Positions 45,900 to 54,877 of a stretch of DNA of 64,000 bases are shown here, piece by piece. Origin of the DNA: Chryseobacterium formosum. Lineage in GTDB: Bacteria > Bacteroidota > Bacteroidia > Flavobacteriales > Weeksellaceae. The notes below the pieces were generated by a model, which was not told the origin of the DNA, ran no database searches, and saw only the letters and a program-made list of their open reading frames with translations. How positions within the stretch are numbered: the stretch's first letter is position 1; every line of letters starts with the position of its first letter. The stretch spans positions 1 through 64,000 of the forward strand of contig NZ_JAOVZW010000018.1 in NCBI RefSeq assembly GCF_026460885.1, written 5' to 3'. A program made the position numbers and the translations under genes.

Positions 45900-47618
45900 A
45901 TGAGTCAAAAATGGATTTATAAAACCGAGCCTGATGAAGAAATTGTAGATGGATTGAGTTCATCGCTTGGTTTTGGAACTTTTGAATCCAAGCTATTAGT
46001 TCTCAGAGGCATTGACAATTATCAGAAGGCTAGAGAATTTTTCAAGCCTAACATGACCGATATTCACAATCCTTTTTTAATGGCGGATATGCAAAAAGCG
46101 GTAGAACGCATTGCAACAGCTATCGAAAATGGAGAAAAAATAATGGTTTACGGAGATTATGATGTTGACGGAACGACCGCCGTTGCATTAATGTATCTTT
46201 ACTTAAGTAAAATAGTTCAGAAAAAATATTTAGACTACTATATTCCAGACCGAAATTCTGAAGGTTATGGAATTTCAACTGAAGGTATCGACTTTGCTAA
46301 AGAAAATGGTTTTTCGTTGATTATCGCACTTGACTGCGGAATCAAAGCGATTGACATGATTAATTATGCTAAAAGCAAAAACATCGAATTTATTATCTGC
46401 GATCACCATTTACCAGGGGACGAAATTCCTGATGCGACTGCAGTTTTAGATCCCAAAAGAAACGATTGCCGATACCCATTTAAAGAACTTTCAGGTTGTG
46501 GTGTTGGTTTTAAACTTTGCCAAGGTCTGAATACCATTTATAAAATACCGGAACAGGAACTTTTTGAACTGACAGATCTTTTAGCAATATCAATTGCTGC
46601 AGATATCGTTTCAATGACCGGAGAAAACAGAGTTTTAGCAAAAATGGGACTTAAAATGCTCAGAAAAACCCGAAATATGGGACTGAGACTTTTGATTCCG
46701 GAAGATAAACTTTCTCATTTTGAAATTTCGAATATTGTTTTTGAAATTGCGCCTAAAATAAATGCTGCAGGTAGGATTTCTCAAGGAAAAGCTGCCGTAG
46801 AATTGATGGTTTCGGATAATTTGAAACACGCACATCAAATTGTAAGCGACATTATGAATCTTAATGATGAAAGACGGGAACTCGATATGAATTCTACAGT
46901 TTCAGCATTAAATCAAATTATAGAATCACAACAGGAAACAAAATTTTCAACAATCGTTTATCATCCTGAATGGAACAAAGGCGTAATCGGAATTGTTGCT
47001 TCCAGATTGATTGAAACTTATCACAAGCCAACTTTGGTTTTTACCGATGGAAATAATGGTGAAATGGTTGCTTCAGCAAGATCTGTTTCAGATTTTGATG
47101 TACATGAAGCTCTTGATTTATGCTCTGAATATTTTCTAAAATTTGGAGGACATCATGCTGCTGCAGGACTTTCAATGGAAAAATCTAAGTTTGAAGATTT
47201 TAAAATTAAGTTTGAAAAAATTGTATCTGAAAAAATCAAAGATCATCAAAAAGAACCATCGATAACCGTAGATTGTGATATTAATGCAGATGAAATCAAC
47301 AGAGATTTCATTAATTTTCATAGAAAACTAGCTCCATTCGGACCACAAAATATGAAGCCTAATTTGGTTTTAAGAAATCAGAAAATTTCAGGTTATTTAA
47401 AAACGATGGGTAAAGATAATAATCACCTCAAATTTTACATTAAACAGGAATCTACAGGTAGAAATATTGAATGTGTTGGCTTTAAATTAGGTCAATTTGC
47501 TGATGATTTCAGAACTAAAAATTTCGACATTGCTTTTACACTTGAAGAAAATCACTGGAAAGGAAATGTTACGCATTGTTTAAACATTAAAGATGTGAAG
47601 TTTCATGAAAGTGAATAG
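45900..47618 (+). CDS. recJ: Single-stranded-DNA exonuclease RecJ
   Basis: 5'-3' ssDNA exonuclease of recombination and mismatch repair. 572 residues, the usual RecJ length. DHH-family motifs are present: MVYGDYDVDGTTAVALM (about 82-98), ALDCGIKA and ICDHHLPGDEIPDA (Asp-His-His near 167), followed by the DHHA1 region with NKGVIGIVASRL and FGGHHAAAGLSM. Cytoplasmic. nadD follows on the same strand after 78 bp. Confidence 0.96.
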   Translation: MSQKWIYKTEPDEEIVDGLSSSLGFGTFESKLLVLRGIDNYQKAREFFKPNMTDIHNPFLMADMQKAVERIATAIENGEKIMVYGDYDVDGTTAVALMYLYLSKIVQKKYLDYYIPDRNSEGYGISTEGIDFAKENGFSLIIALDCGIKAIDMINYAKSKNIEFIICDHHLPGDEIPDATAVLDPKRNDCRYPFKELSGCGVGFKLCQGLNTIYKIPEQELFELTDLLAISIAADIVSMTGENRVLAKMGLKMLRKTRNMGLRLLIPEDKLSHFEISNIVFEIAPKINAAGRISQGKAAVELMVSDNLKHAHQIVSDIMNLNDERRELDMNSTVSALNQIIESQQETKFSTIVYHPEWNKGVIGIVASRLIETYHKPTLVFTDGNNGEMVASARSVSDFDVHEALDLCSEYFLKFGGHHAAAGLSMEKSKFEDFKIKFEKIVSEKIKDHQKEPSITVDCDINADEINRDFINFHRKLAPFGPQNMKPNLVLRNQKISGYLKTMGKDNNHLKFYIKQESTGRNIECVGFKLGQFADDFRTKNFDIAFTLEENHWKGNVTHCLNIKDVKFHESE

Positions 47619-47696
47619 TGAAGTTTCCTTTGGAAGTGAATGGTTAATCTCAATCTAAAATTAATTTCTATACAAATTTCATAATACTCATCAACA

Positions 47697-48281
47697 TTGA
47701 AAAAAATCGGCTTATTTTTCGGTTCGTTTAATCCCATTCATATTGGACATTTGATTTTGGCGAATTATATTCTTGAAAATTCGGATATGAATGAATTGTG
47801 GTTTGTGGTAAGTCCACAAAATCCGTTCAAAGAGAAAAAATCATTACTAAACGATCATAACAGACTGGAAATGGTAGAATTGGCGATAAAAAATTATCCC
47901 GAAATGCGCGCTTCAAATATCGAATTTTCGCTTCCTACACCAAGTTATACAATTGACACACTGACTTATCTTAAAGAAAAACATCCGGACTATTCTTTTA
48001 GTTTAATAATGGGTGAAGATAATCTGGAAAACTTGCACAAATGGAAAAACTCTGACTTACTAGTTAAGAATCATCATATCATTGTTTATCCAAGAGTTTT
48101 TAATGATGATAAAAAGGAGTCTGAATATTTAAAACATGAAAATATTTCTTTGATAAAAGCTCCTGTAATCGAATTGTCTGCAACAGAAATTCGAAACATG
48201 ATTAAGCAAGGCAAAAACGTAAGACCAATGATTCCACCGGAAGTTTTTGAATATTTGGATGGAAGTAGTTTTTATAAGTAG
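47697..48281 (+). CDS. nadD: Nicotinate-nucleotide adenylyltransferase
   Basis: Makes deamido-NAD from nicotinate mononucleotide and ATP. 194 residues with the nucleotidyltransferase motif GSFNPIHIGHL (9-19), GEDNLENLHKWKN and the C-terminal LSATEIRNMIKQG (about 161-173). The start codon is TTG (47697-47699): the conserved N-terminus KKIGLFFGSFNP begins there and no ATG lies in frame shortly upstream. The unusual start may lower expression. Confidence 0.95.
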   Translation: MKKIGLFFGSFNPIHIGHLILANYILENSDMNELWFVVSPQNPFKEKKSLLNDHNRLEMVELAIKNYPEMRASNIEFSLPTPSYTIDTLTYLKEKHPDYSFSLIMGEDNLENLHKWKNSDLLVKNHHIIVYPRVFNDDKKESEYLKHENISLIKAPVIELSATEIRNMIKQGKNVRPMIPPEVFEYLDGSSFYK

Positions 48282-48284
48282 AAA

Positions 48285-48310
48285 TTAGTTGTTAGTTGTT
48301 AGTTGTTAGT
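48285..48310. repeat. Short tandem repeat (TTAGTTG)n
   Basis: About 3.7 copies of a 7-base unit directly after the nadD stop codon. The same kind of word salad recurs in other intergenic spaces of the window (for example 29540-29590 in reverse complement). Confidence 0.8.
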
Positions 48311-48332
48311 CAAAATTAATTCTTAGTTTAAA

Positions 48333-48671
48333 ATGGAATTTCTCGAAAATCTTTTCGCAAAATATAGTCAGGAAAAAGTTATCAAATGGTTTAAACAAAT
48401 CTGTTTAGCTGAAGCTATATCATGGTTTTTTCTATTCACTGCAATGATTTGGATTCGGGTTGACCCAGAAGGCATTTTACCGATTGTTTACATCAGTACA
48501 ATTGGAAGCATCCACGGATTATTTTTCACGCTTTATCTTTTATTTTTACCTTCTGTAAGAAAAATTTATACTTGGGATGATGAGGATACAGTCTTCTCAT
48601 TAATTTCTGCATTCTTTCCTTTTGCTACCATTTGGATTGATAAAAAACTGGCTCGTTTTGACAGAGAATAA
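48333..48671 (+). CDS. DUF3817-domain membrane protein
   Basis: 112 residues with about three transmembrane segments (roughly 28-46, 55-77, 84-103). The pattern LCLAEAISWFFLF, GSIHGLFFTLYLLFL and LISAFFPFATIWIDKKL fits DUF3817, small integral membrane proteins of unknown function (YdzA family). It follows nadD after 51 bp that contain a short tandem repeat, and it ends before a strong terminator. Confidence 0.85.
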   Translation: MEFLENLFAKYSQEKVIKWFKQICLAEAISWFFLFTAMIWIRVDPEGILPIVYISTIGSIHGLFFTLYLLFLPSVRKIYTWDDEDTVFSLISAFFPFATIWIDKKLARFDRE

Positions 48672-48678
48672 AAATAAA

Positions 48679-48706
48679 AAAAGGACTTGAAAAAGTCCTT
48701 TTTTGT
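48679..48706 (+). terminator. Intrinsic terminator of the DUF3817 gene
   Basis: Ten-bp stem (AAAAGGACTT / AAGTCCTTTT, 48679-48688 with 48693-48702), a 4-base loop and TTTTTTG. Confidence 0.9.
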
Positions 48707-48728
48707 TATCATTTTTTAAGTAATTCAA

Positions 48729-49126
48729 TTAGAAATCTCTTTTTACATGTCCTGTTACAGATAATGTTCTTGTTACTGGAACCCCATTAAAATTCTCTGA
48801 ATAAGTACCGTTTATTGTAAAATCTACGTAATTATTTACTGTTCCAAACTGGATTATCTGTAAAGTTAAATTATTTCCTACCGCAGGAATTGGAACATTA
48901 GGTAATAAGAAAACAGTAAAATCAGTTGTATATGTTCCAGCTGAAGTTATTCCATTAGATTGGAATTGAAAATACGGAATACTACACCGTGAAAATTTCG
49001 TTAAGCAGTATTCCCAAAATTGAAATCTATTGCCATATTTGGCTGCTCGTCATCCTCTATGTTAATATCGCTTTTGCAAGAAATAAGCATTAACACTAAA
49101 AATAATAAAGGATAAAGTTTACTCAT
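48729..49126 (-). pseudogene. Broken lipoprotein gene
   Basis: The minus strand from the ATG at 49126 encodes a lipoprotein start (MSKLYPLLFLVLMLISCKS, Cys17) and an acidic linker, then runs into a TAA after only 41 residues (NFGNTA-stop). A second reading frame on the same strand continues with about 90 beta-rich residues (SNGITSAGTYTTDFTVFLLP ... VTGHVKRDF) and ends in TAA at 48729-48731. The break coincides with a 39-bp segment with 8-bp inverted ends (48976-49014). The two halves look like one exported protein split by an insertion plus indel, or by a deletion. No family recognised. Confidence 0.7.
48976..49014. repeat. 39-bp segment with inverted ends at the gene break
   Basis: GGAATACT (48976-48983) and AGTATTCC (49007-49014) are perfect reverse complements enclosing 23 bases. 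It lies exactly where the reading frame of the lipoprotein is lost. Removing all 39 bases does not restore the frame by itself, since 39 is a multiple of three and the frames differ. Confidence 0.5.
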
Positions 49127-49323
49127 ATATTAATAATTAAAAGTTTAGGCTAATTTAATCAAAAAACGGTGATGTAAATTATTTTTAAAAATTATTGTAA
49201 CAAAATTGTCATTCCAGTTGTCTTATTAAGTGTAAAGATGAAACAATAAATTTTAAAACATATTTTTAATCACTAACAATCAACTAGTTAAAATTAAAAT
49301 CAAAACATTTTTACTACTTTGTA

Positions 49324-49355
49324 TTGCATGATACTATTTTTATTATATATCTTTG
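49324..49355 (+). promoter_or_regulatory. Promoter of the outer-membrane receptor gene (-33 and -7)
   Basis: TTG (49324-49326), 21 bp, then TATCTTTG (49348-49355), an exact TAnnTTTG. The ATG follows 48 bp downstream. This is the clearest two-element promoter in the window. Confidence 0.65.
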
Positions 49356-49403
49356 CAATGTAAATTAATAACAGATACAAGCATCTAAACTAAATATACA
49401 ATT

Positions 49404-51689
49404 ATGAAAACTCAAATATTCATTGCGGCACTTTTTTTCAGCGGATTTGCATTTGCTCAAGAGAAAAAAACAGACACTACAAAAACTAAGAACATTGAAG
49501 CGGTTGTTTTAACAAAACAAGTATTCAAAAAACAAAGCGACCGGTTTGTATATGATGTTGCAGCCTCTCCGATTGCAAAAGGAAATACTACTTTTGATCT
49601 TTTGAGACAAACACCTCTACTTTCTACAACTGATGATAAAACTTTAAAAATTGCAGGAAAAAACAATGCGCTCATCTATATCAACGGCAGAAAATCTAAT
49701 ATGGATGCCGAATCTCTGGCTCAGTTTCTAAAAAATACTCCGGCTGAAAATATTCAGAAAATTGAGGTCATTACAGTTCCAGGAAGTGAATTCCAGGTAG
49801 AATCTTCAGACGGAATCATCAATATCATTTTGAAAAAGAAAATGAGCGACGGTTTGAACGGAAATATGAGAATGTCGAATACCCAAAATAAATACAATGC
49901 AAGTTCTGCAAGTTTCTCTGCAAACTACAGAAAAAATAAGTTAGGAATCAGTGCCAATTTGTATGGAGGAGAGAATATTGACGCTCAACAATATGTTTTA
50001 CGAAACGGAAATGCTTCTTCTTCTAATGAATCTACCGGAAATATTGATGACCCGAATCAGTACATCGGAGGATATTTGAATATAGATTATCAACTCACGG
50101 AAAAAAGTAATTTAGCTCTTTCATGGAATTCTAATGCCAACAAAAGTTATAATTCTACAGTTAATTTATTCAATAATATTCGTTCTTTTGATAAAGATAC
50201 TCAGTCATACATTACCAATTATACTAACTCAAGAAACAATGAAGATGCGAGATCATACAACAATTCGGTTAATTTAAACTATGAATTAAAAACCGATTCT
50301 TTGGGAAGTAAGTTAAATGTAAATGCAGCTTATCTTAATTACAGAAGATTTCAGTTTACCAATAATAAAACATATTTATCTGATGCAAATGGTACAGATG
50401 GATTACTAAGCCAGACCATTGACCAGAATCTACCTCAAATCATCAATAACTTTTCCGGTACTGTAGATTATATTCAGAAATTTAAAAATGACTTTACAGT
50501 TGCTATTGGTGGAAATTTTAATAAAACCAAAACGGATAATGACACTCAGAATATTACTTATATAACAGGAAAAGATGATGAATTTGCACCTAACCATTTC
50601 ATTTATGACGAAAATATTTATGGCGCCTATTTAACTTTAGAAAAGAAATTTTCTGATAAATTTTCCGGAAAAGTTGGTACTCGTTATGAAATCACGAACA
50701 GTTTAGGAACTTCGGACAATGCAGCTCCTGAATACAGAAAGATTGAAAGAGATTACCATAATGTACTTCCTTATCTAAGTTTTAATTACGCAATTAACGA
50801 TAAAAACAACATCTCTTACGCATTTTCAAGCCGAATGAGAAGACCAAGCTTCTGGGAACTGAATCCCGTAAGAAACATTCTTACAGAAGACAATTATACT
50901 CAAAACAATCCTTTTGTGAAAGCTTCTTCTACTTACAGTAATGAATTAACCTATATGTTTAAAAACTCATATTTCTTAATCTTAAGCCATTCATTATTTA
51001 AAGATAAGATTACCCAAGTACCTTTGCAGAGAGATATTCTGAAACCGAGAAAAGATAAAGACGGAAATATTATAATTAATCCAGTAACTGGCAATCCATT
51101 TTTAGATCCCTATAAACAATTAAGATACATCCGTACCAACTTCGGTGACAAACAGGAAATGTCTGCCATGTTAGGAATTCAGAAAACATTCTTTAAACAA
51201 TATTTAACAACAAATTTCAATGTCGGAATTCAAAGAAATGTAAACGACGGAAGTTTAAGCGTTGACCCTACTTCGGGAGATGTTTTCCCGATTTATGAAA
51301 ATAAAATAAGTTCTACAAGTATTTTGATTCAGACCAATAATACAATCCGTTTAGACAAAAAGAAAACATGGTTTTTAGGTGTAAATTATTTCTTCGTCGA
51401 CAAACAGCAAATCGAGTTGGGGATGCTTAAAAATCTTTCAAGTCTTGATTTAAGTTTAAAGAAAAACTGGAATGATTGGACTTTTGCTTTAAACATTACC
51501 GACGTTCTTAGAACCAACATCGTAGAAATTGAGGATTATCAAGCCAACGGAAATTACAACTATGTAAGAAACGACCAGTTTAGAAGAGGCGGAACTTTCA
51601 GCATAACGTACAACTTCGGAAACCAAAAAGTGAAAAAAGTAAGAGACATCGAAGGCGCATCAGACGCTATCAAAAGCAGAACACGTTAA
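49404..51689 (+). CDS. TonB-dependent-receptor-like outer-membrane beta-barrel protein (OMP_b-brl_3)
   Basis: 761 residues. Signal peptide ending in GFAFAQ, then directly a plug-like domain: IEAVVLTKQVFKKQSDRFVYDV, DLLRQTPLL, IYINGRKSNMDAESLAQFLKNTPAENIQKIEVITVPGSEFQVESSDGIINIILKKK (about 30-150), then a large barrel (about 155-750) of alternating aromatic strands. The usual CarboxypepD-reg carboxypeptidase-like N-terminal domain is absent, which is shorter than many relatives. Substrate unknown; no SusD partner is adjacent. It is preceded by a clear promoter and followed by a strong terminator, so it is monocistronic. Confidence 0.9.
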   Translation: MKTQIFIAALFFSGFAFAQEKKTDTTKTKNIEAVVLTKQVFKKQSDRFVYDVAASPIAKGNTTFDLLRQTPLLSTTDDKTLKIAGKNNALIYINGRKSNMDAESLAQFLKNTPAENIQKIEVITVPGSEFQVESSDGIINIILKKKMSDGLNGNMRMSNTQNKYNASSASFSANYRKNKLGISANLYGGENIDAQQYVLRNGNASSSNESTGNIDDPNQYIGGYLNIDYQLTEKSNLALSWNSNANKSYNSTVNLFNNIRSFDKDTQSYITNYTNSRNNEDARSYNNSVNLNYELKTDSLGSKLNVNAAYLNYRRFQFTNNKTYLSDANGTDGLLSQTIDQNLPQIINNFSGTVDYIQKFKNDFTVAIGGNFNKTKTDNDTQNITYITGKDDEFAPNHFIYDENIYGAYLTLEKKFSDKFSGKVGTRYEITNSLGTSDNAAPEYRKIERDYHNVLPYLSFNYAINDKNNISYAFSSRMRRPSFWELNPVRNILTEDNYTQNNPFVKASSTYSNELTYMFKNSYFLILSHSLFKDKITQVPLQRDILKPRKDKDGNIIINPVTGNPFLDPYKQLRYIRTNFGDKQEMSAMLGIQKTFFKQYLTTNFNVGIQRNVNDGSLSVDPTSGDVFPIYENKISSTSILIQTNNTIRLDKKKTWFLGVNYFFVDKQQIELGMLKNLSSLDLSLKKNWNDWTFALNITDVLRTNIVEIEDYQANGNYNYVRNDQFRRGGTFSITYNFGNQKVKKVRDIEGASDAIKSRTR

Positions 51690-51722
51690 CATTCAATCTT
51701 CATATACATTTATTTTGTACAG

Positions 51723-51748
51723 AAACCCGCCGAGAAATTGGCGGGTTT
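51723..51748 (+). terminator. Intrinsic terminator of the outer-membrane receptor gene
   Basis: Nine-bp GC-rich perfect stem (AAACCCGCC / GGCGGGTTT), 8-base loop, followed by a short mixed tail and TTTT. Confidence 0.85.
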
Positions 51749-51812
51749 CGATTGTACTTTTACTATAAAAAAAACTGCGCAACTTTAGCATAATAGCTGC
51801 GTAAGTTTTGTA

Positions 51813-51856
51813 CAACTCTTGCTTAAAAGTTACTCAACTCTTGCTTAGAAGTTAAG
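51813..51856. repeat. 22-bp tandem duplication
   Basis: Two adjacent 22-bp units beginning CAACTCTTGCTTA (51813-51834 and 51835-51856) differ at three positions. They lie between the receptor terminator and the stop of the GH43 gene; function unknown. Confidence 0.75.
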
Positions 51857-51900
51857 TAACTCCACACAAGAGGTAAAATTATCTTATTAAAATATAAATT

Positions 51901-53655
51901 CTACTCAGACTTTACAACCTCCGTTCTCTCAGACATTCCATTCGCATTGAAAGCCTCTATTTGGAAATAATAAGAATCTACTCTATCTGCTCCAGTGAAG
52001 AAATATTCATTTTTTCCGTAAACCATGATGCTACCATATAATTTATCAGGAGATTTTCCCCAATAAATAACGTAACCATCTGCTTCGGAATTTTGTTGCC
52101 ATTTCATCCAGATGCTCCTTCTTTCGCCATATTTTTTAGCATCAGCTCTCAACGGAACAAAGTTCTGAACTTTTGCAGGTTTTGCTCCTGCTCCTTTTCC
52201 GAATACTCTGAAACCGCTTAAGGCAAACTTCCCTGTAGGCATTTTCAAGTTCTCCATTTTTAAATATCTTACTGAGGCAGGTTTTTCCAATTCGATATAA
52301 TCGTGAGGAACATCTTTGGTGTTCTTACTTTTATCAACAATAACTTTCCATTTTTTACCATCGTTTGATCCGTAAACTTTATACTGATGCATTTTACCTT
52401 CCGTTTTTCCCATAAACTCAACATCCTGATCTGCATAATTGATCTGAATGGCATTAATCGTCGAAACCTCTCCTAAATCTGTCTGAAACCACTCTCCCGA
52501 ATTTCCAGTTTTTGCGCTCCAATAGGTTTTAATATCTTCATCCACTGCATTATTCGAGTGATAACCACCTAAAGTTGACGAAACTTGAACGGGTTTGTTG
52601 TAATTCAGCAACATCCACCCTGTGAAAAGCCCTTTAGAGAAATCTTTTCCCTGTGCAAACTGCGGAAGTAAAGTCGGATAATCACCATAAGCAGTGTTGG
52701 TATACATGACATCATCTTTGTCGAAACCTGCAGGCCAGATTCCCAAGCGTCTTTCAAAATTGTTTTTAGTAGAAATAAAAATCGTTGAAACGTGCCACCA
52801 ATTTTTGAAATTATCTTCGAATGTTGCTCCGTGTCCCGCTCCTCTTGCAAAACCTCCCGGTTTATAAGAAAACGGATTGTGCTGTTGATATTCGTAGCCT
52901 TCCAAAGGATTTTTTGAAACATACACTCCATCAGAATATCCGCTGAATTCTGTTGCAGGAGCTCCGTACTGCATATAATATTTGTCTTTGTACTTCGTTA
53001 CCCAAGCTCCTTCCACAAAAGGCTGAAGAAAAACATTATCATTATATTCTCCGAATCTTTCCCAACCGTGATCTTCAGGTTTCAATCTTAAAATAGGTTT
53101 TACAAAACCTTCAGACTGCAAGTTTTTTACTTTAACTTCTGTTCCTAAAAGTGGCCATTCGTTGCTTGAACCCCAATATAAATACAGTTTGTTTTTATCT
53201 TCATCGTAATGAAAAGCAGGATCCCATGCTCCAACTTTCAGAGTATCAACTGCAATCTTCCAATCATCTACCGTAGGATTTGTAGATTTCCAAATAGGAA
53301 AGTCGGATTCCCAAGTTGAACCATAAACGTACAAAGTGTCTTTCATTGCCCAAACTGCGGGAGCATTCAAATCATGGGTATATTTATTGTCTCTGAGGAA
53401 TTTCCTTTTCACAAATTTCCAATCGAGCATATTATCGCTATGCCAATATCCTTCTTGGTTTGTAGAGAAAAGAAACAGTTTTTTCTGAAAATTAACAATC
53501 ACAGGATCGGCTGTTGCACGGTGTTTACCCTGTTTTGAAAAGACTTCAAAAGGTGTGTAACCATAGTCGATGTTGATTGGGTTACAGTAGGTTTTTTGCT
53601 GCGCGTTAATGGTAAACCCTAATAAAACAGCTAGTAAAAGAATGTGTTTTTGCAT
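51901..53655 (-). CDS. Exported GH43-like protein with F5/8 type C and FN3-like domains
   Basis: 584 residues. Signal peptide ending in TINAQQ. Residues about 25-330 resemble a five-bladed family 43 glycosidase (KHRATADPVIVNFQKKLFLFST, LNAPAVWAMKDTLYVYGST, GAWDPAFHYDEDKNKLYLYWGSS, AGHGATFEDNFKNWWHV). Candidate catalytic acids are the Asp in ATADPV, Asp in AWDPA and a Glu further on (VEGAW). A discoidin F5/8 type C carbohydrate-binding domain (about 355-490) and an FN3-like segment (about 505-580) follow. There is no T9SS sorting domain. It probably acts in the periplasm on plant or microbial glycans; the exact substrate cannot be read off. Confidence 0.85.
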   Translation of the reverse strand: MQKHILLLAVLLGFTINAQQKTYCNPINIDYGYTPFEVFSKQGKHRATADPVIVNFQKKLFLFSTNQEGYWHSDNMLDWKFVKRKFLRDNKYTHDLNAPAVWAMKDTLYVYGSTWESDFPIWKSTNPTVDDWKIAVDTLKVGAWDPAFHYDEDKNKLYLYWGSSNEWPLLGTEVKVKNLQSEGFVKPILRLKPEDHGWERFGEYNDNVFLQPFVEGAWVTKYKDKYYMQYGAPATEFSGYSDGVYVSKNPLEGYEYQQHNPFSYKPGGFARGAGHGATFEDNFKNWWHVSTIFISTKNNFERRLGIWPAGFDKDDVMYTNTAYGDYPTLLPQFAQGKDFSKGLFTGWMLLNYNKPVQVSSTLGGYHSNNAVDEDIKTYWSAKTGNSGEWFQTDLGEVSTINAIQINYADQDVEFMGKTEGKMHQYKVYGSNDGKKWKVIVDKSKNTKDVPHDYIELEKPASVRYLKMENLKMPTGKFALSGFRVFGKGAGAKPAKVQNFVPLRADAKKYGERRSIWMKWQQNSEADGYVIYWGKSPDKLYGSIMVYGKNEYFFTGADRVDSYYFQIEAFNANGMSERTEVVKSE

Positions 53656-53753
53656 CTAAATAATTTCTTGAAGACAAATTTAATTAAACATTTTGGGTTA
53701 AGTCTCAAGATGAGAAAATAAATCAGTATTGGTTTTTTACCTTGAAGATAAAT

Positions 53754-54779
53754 TTAATTAACCTTATTTGGTCTACGCCAAATAAAACCATCCAATAAAT
53801 AATGGGTGAGCTGGGGAACAACTAACAAAGGAATTAACAGTTGAAACCAAAATTCTGAAAGCTTAAAATTCCAGGAAAAGTGTTCACGCCAAATTAAAAT
53901 CTCCCAAAGAAACTCTTCAAAAAAGGCAAAGGTGAGAATGACAACAATAAATAAGAAGACTCCGAAAGTAGATTTGAATATGGATAATTTATTTAATTGA
54001 GTCGATTCTTTCTGTTTAATTTCTCTGATATAAACTAATGCAACATAAGGAATTCCGTGGGAAATAACATTCAGAAAAGTAAAAACCAAATCATTATTGA
54101 AGTAAACGATCCCAAAATACCACGAAAGATAAGTTCCTGTAATTAAAGCATTTTTAGGAAGATTAATTTGTTTGGTCTTAATGATTCCAATAACTGTTTT
54201 AATCATCCAAACCAAAAGAATAATGAAATACAAAACCTTAAGAAAAGGGACATAATTGGGAATATGATGAAACCATTGAAACTCATTTTCCACAAACCAG
54301 TTGAAAGCTCTCGGCGTTTTAAACCAATACAACATCGGGAAAATGGTCGCCGAATAAATCGCAACCTCATCTATTTTTTTGCTCCAGTTATTTTCCTCAA
54401 ATCGAGCATAAATTCTCATGAAACCATATTGCTGTCTGATGAAATGAAAAACAGCAATCAATGCCAAAGCTGACCAAAAAGTAAGGCTTCCAAACTGGTG
54501 TAAAATCAGACCTAAAATCCAGCTCAACAAAGGAATTCCATAGTACAAAAGTTTTCTCTTTTGAATTTCTGCTTTTACAAAATACGTTTTAAATAAAGTG
54601 GAATAAACATGCGCAACATCCACAAAAACAATCAGAAAAAGCCATGTGTAAAATGAATAATGGTTTTCTAATCCTTGAATCTCTTTTTGAAAAAGTAAAA
54701 TGATAAGCAAAATGACAAATGGCGGCGAGAGAATAAACCAGCCGTCTGTTTTTGCATTATGTATCCAAGGTTGCTTCAT
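53754..54779 (-). CDS. Multi-spanning membrane protein at the end of the polyamine-type operon
   Basis: 341 residues with about eight membrane segments. The start at 54779 (MKQPWIHNAKTDGW) is preferred over 54806. Conserved-looking polar positions occur in IVFVDVAHVYSTLFKTYF (a DxxH pattern), AVFHFIRQQYGFMRIYAR and VISHGIPYVALVYIREI, with several His residues on membrane helices, which could bind metal or haem. No family recognised. It lies 98 bp downstream of the flavoprotein gene on the same strand, so membership of the operon is likely but less tight than for the other genes. Confidence 0.7.
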   Translation of the reverse strand: MKQPWIHNAKTDGWFILSPPFVILLIILLFQKEIQGLENHYSFYTWLFLIVFVDVAHVYSTLFKTYFVKAEIQKRKLLYYGIPLLSWILGLILHQFGSLTFWSALALIAVFHFIRQQYGFMRIYARFEENNWSKKIDEVAIYSATIFPMLYWFKTPRAFNWFVENEFQWFHHIPNYVPFLKVLYFIILLVWMIKTVIGIIKTKQINLPKNALITGTYLSWYFGIVYFNNDLVFTFLNVISHGIPYVALVYIREIKQKESTQLNKLSIFKSTFGVFLFIVVILTFAFFEEFLWEILIWREHFSWNFKLSEFWFQLLIPLLVVPQLTHYLLDGFIWRRPNKVN

Positions 54780-54877
54780 ATTTTTATTTAAACGCAAAGT
54801 TCGCAAAGATTTTTTTAGCTACTATCTGTTTTTAAGTTCGCAAAGGCGTTTCACTCAGCTAAGAACGTGAAAAGAAT

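Noticed and set aside
48285..48310. Possible CRISPR or telomere-like array
   Set aside because: Only about four 7-base units without spacers; an ordinary short tandem repeat.
48976..49014. Integron attC site
   Set aside because: Only one core-like heptamer is present; no paired R and L boxes and no integrase.
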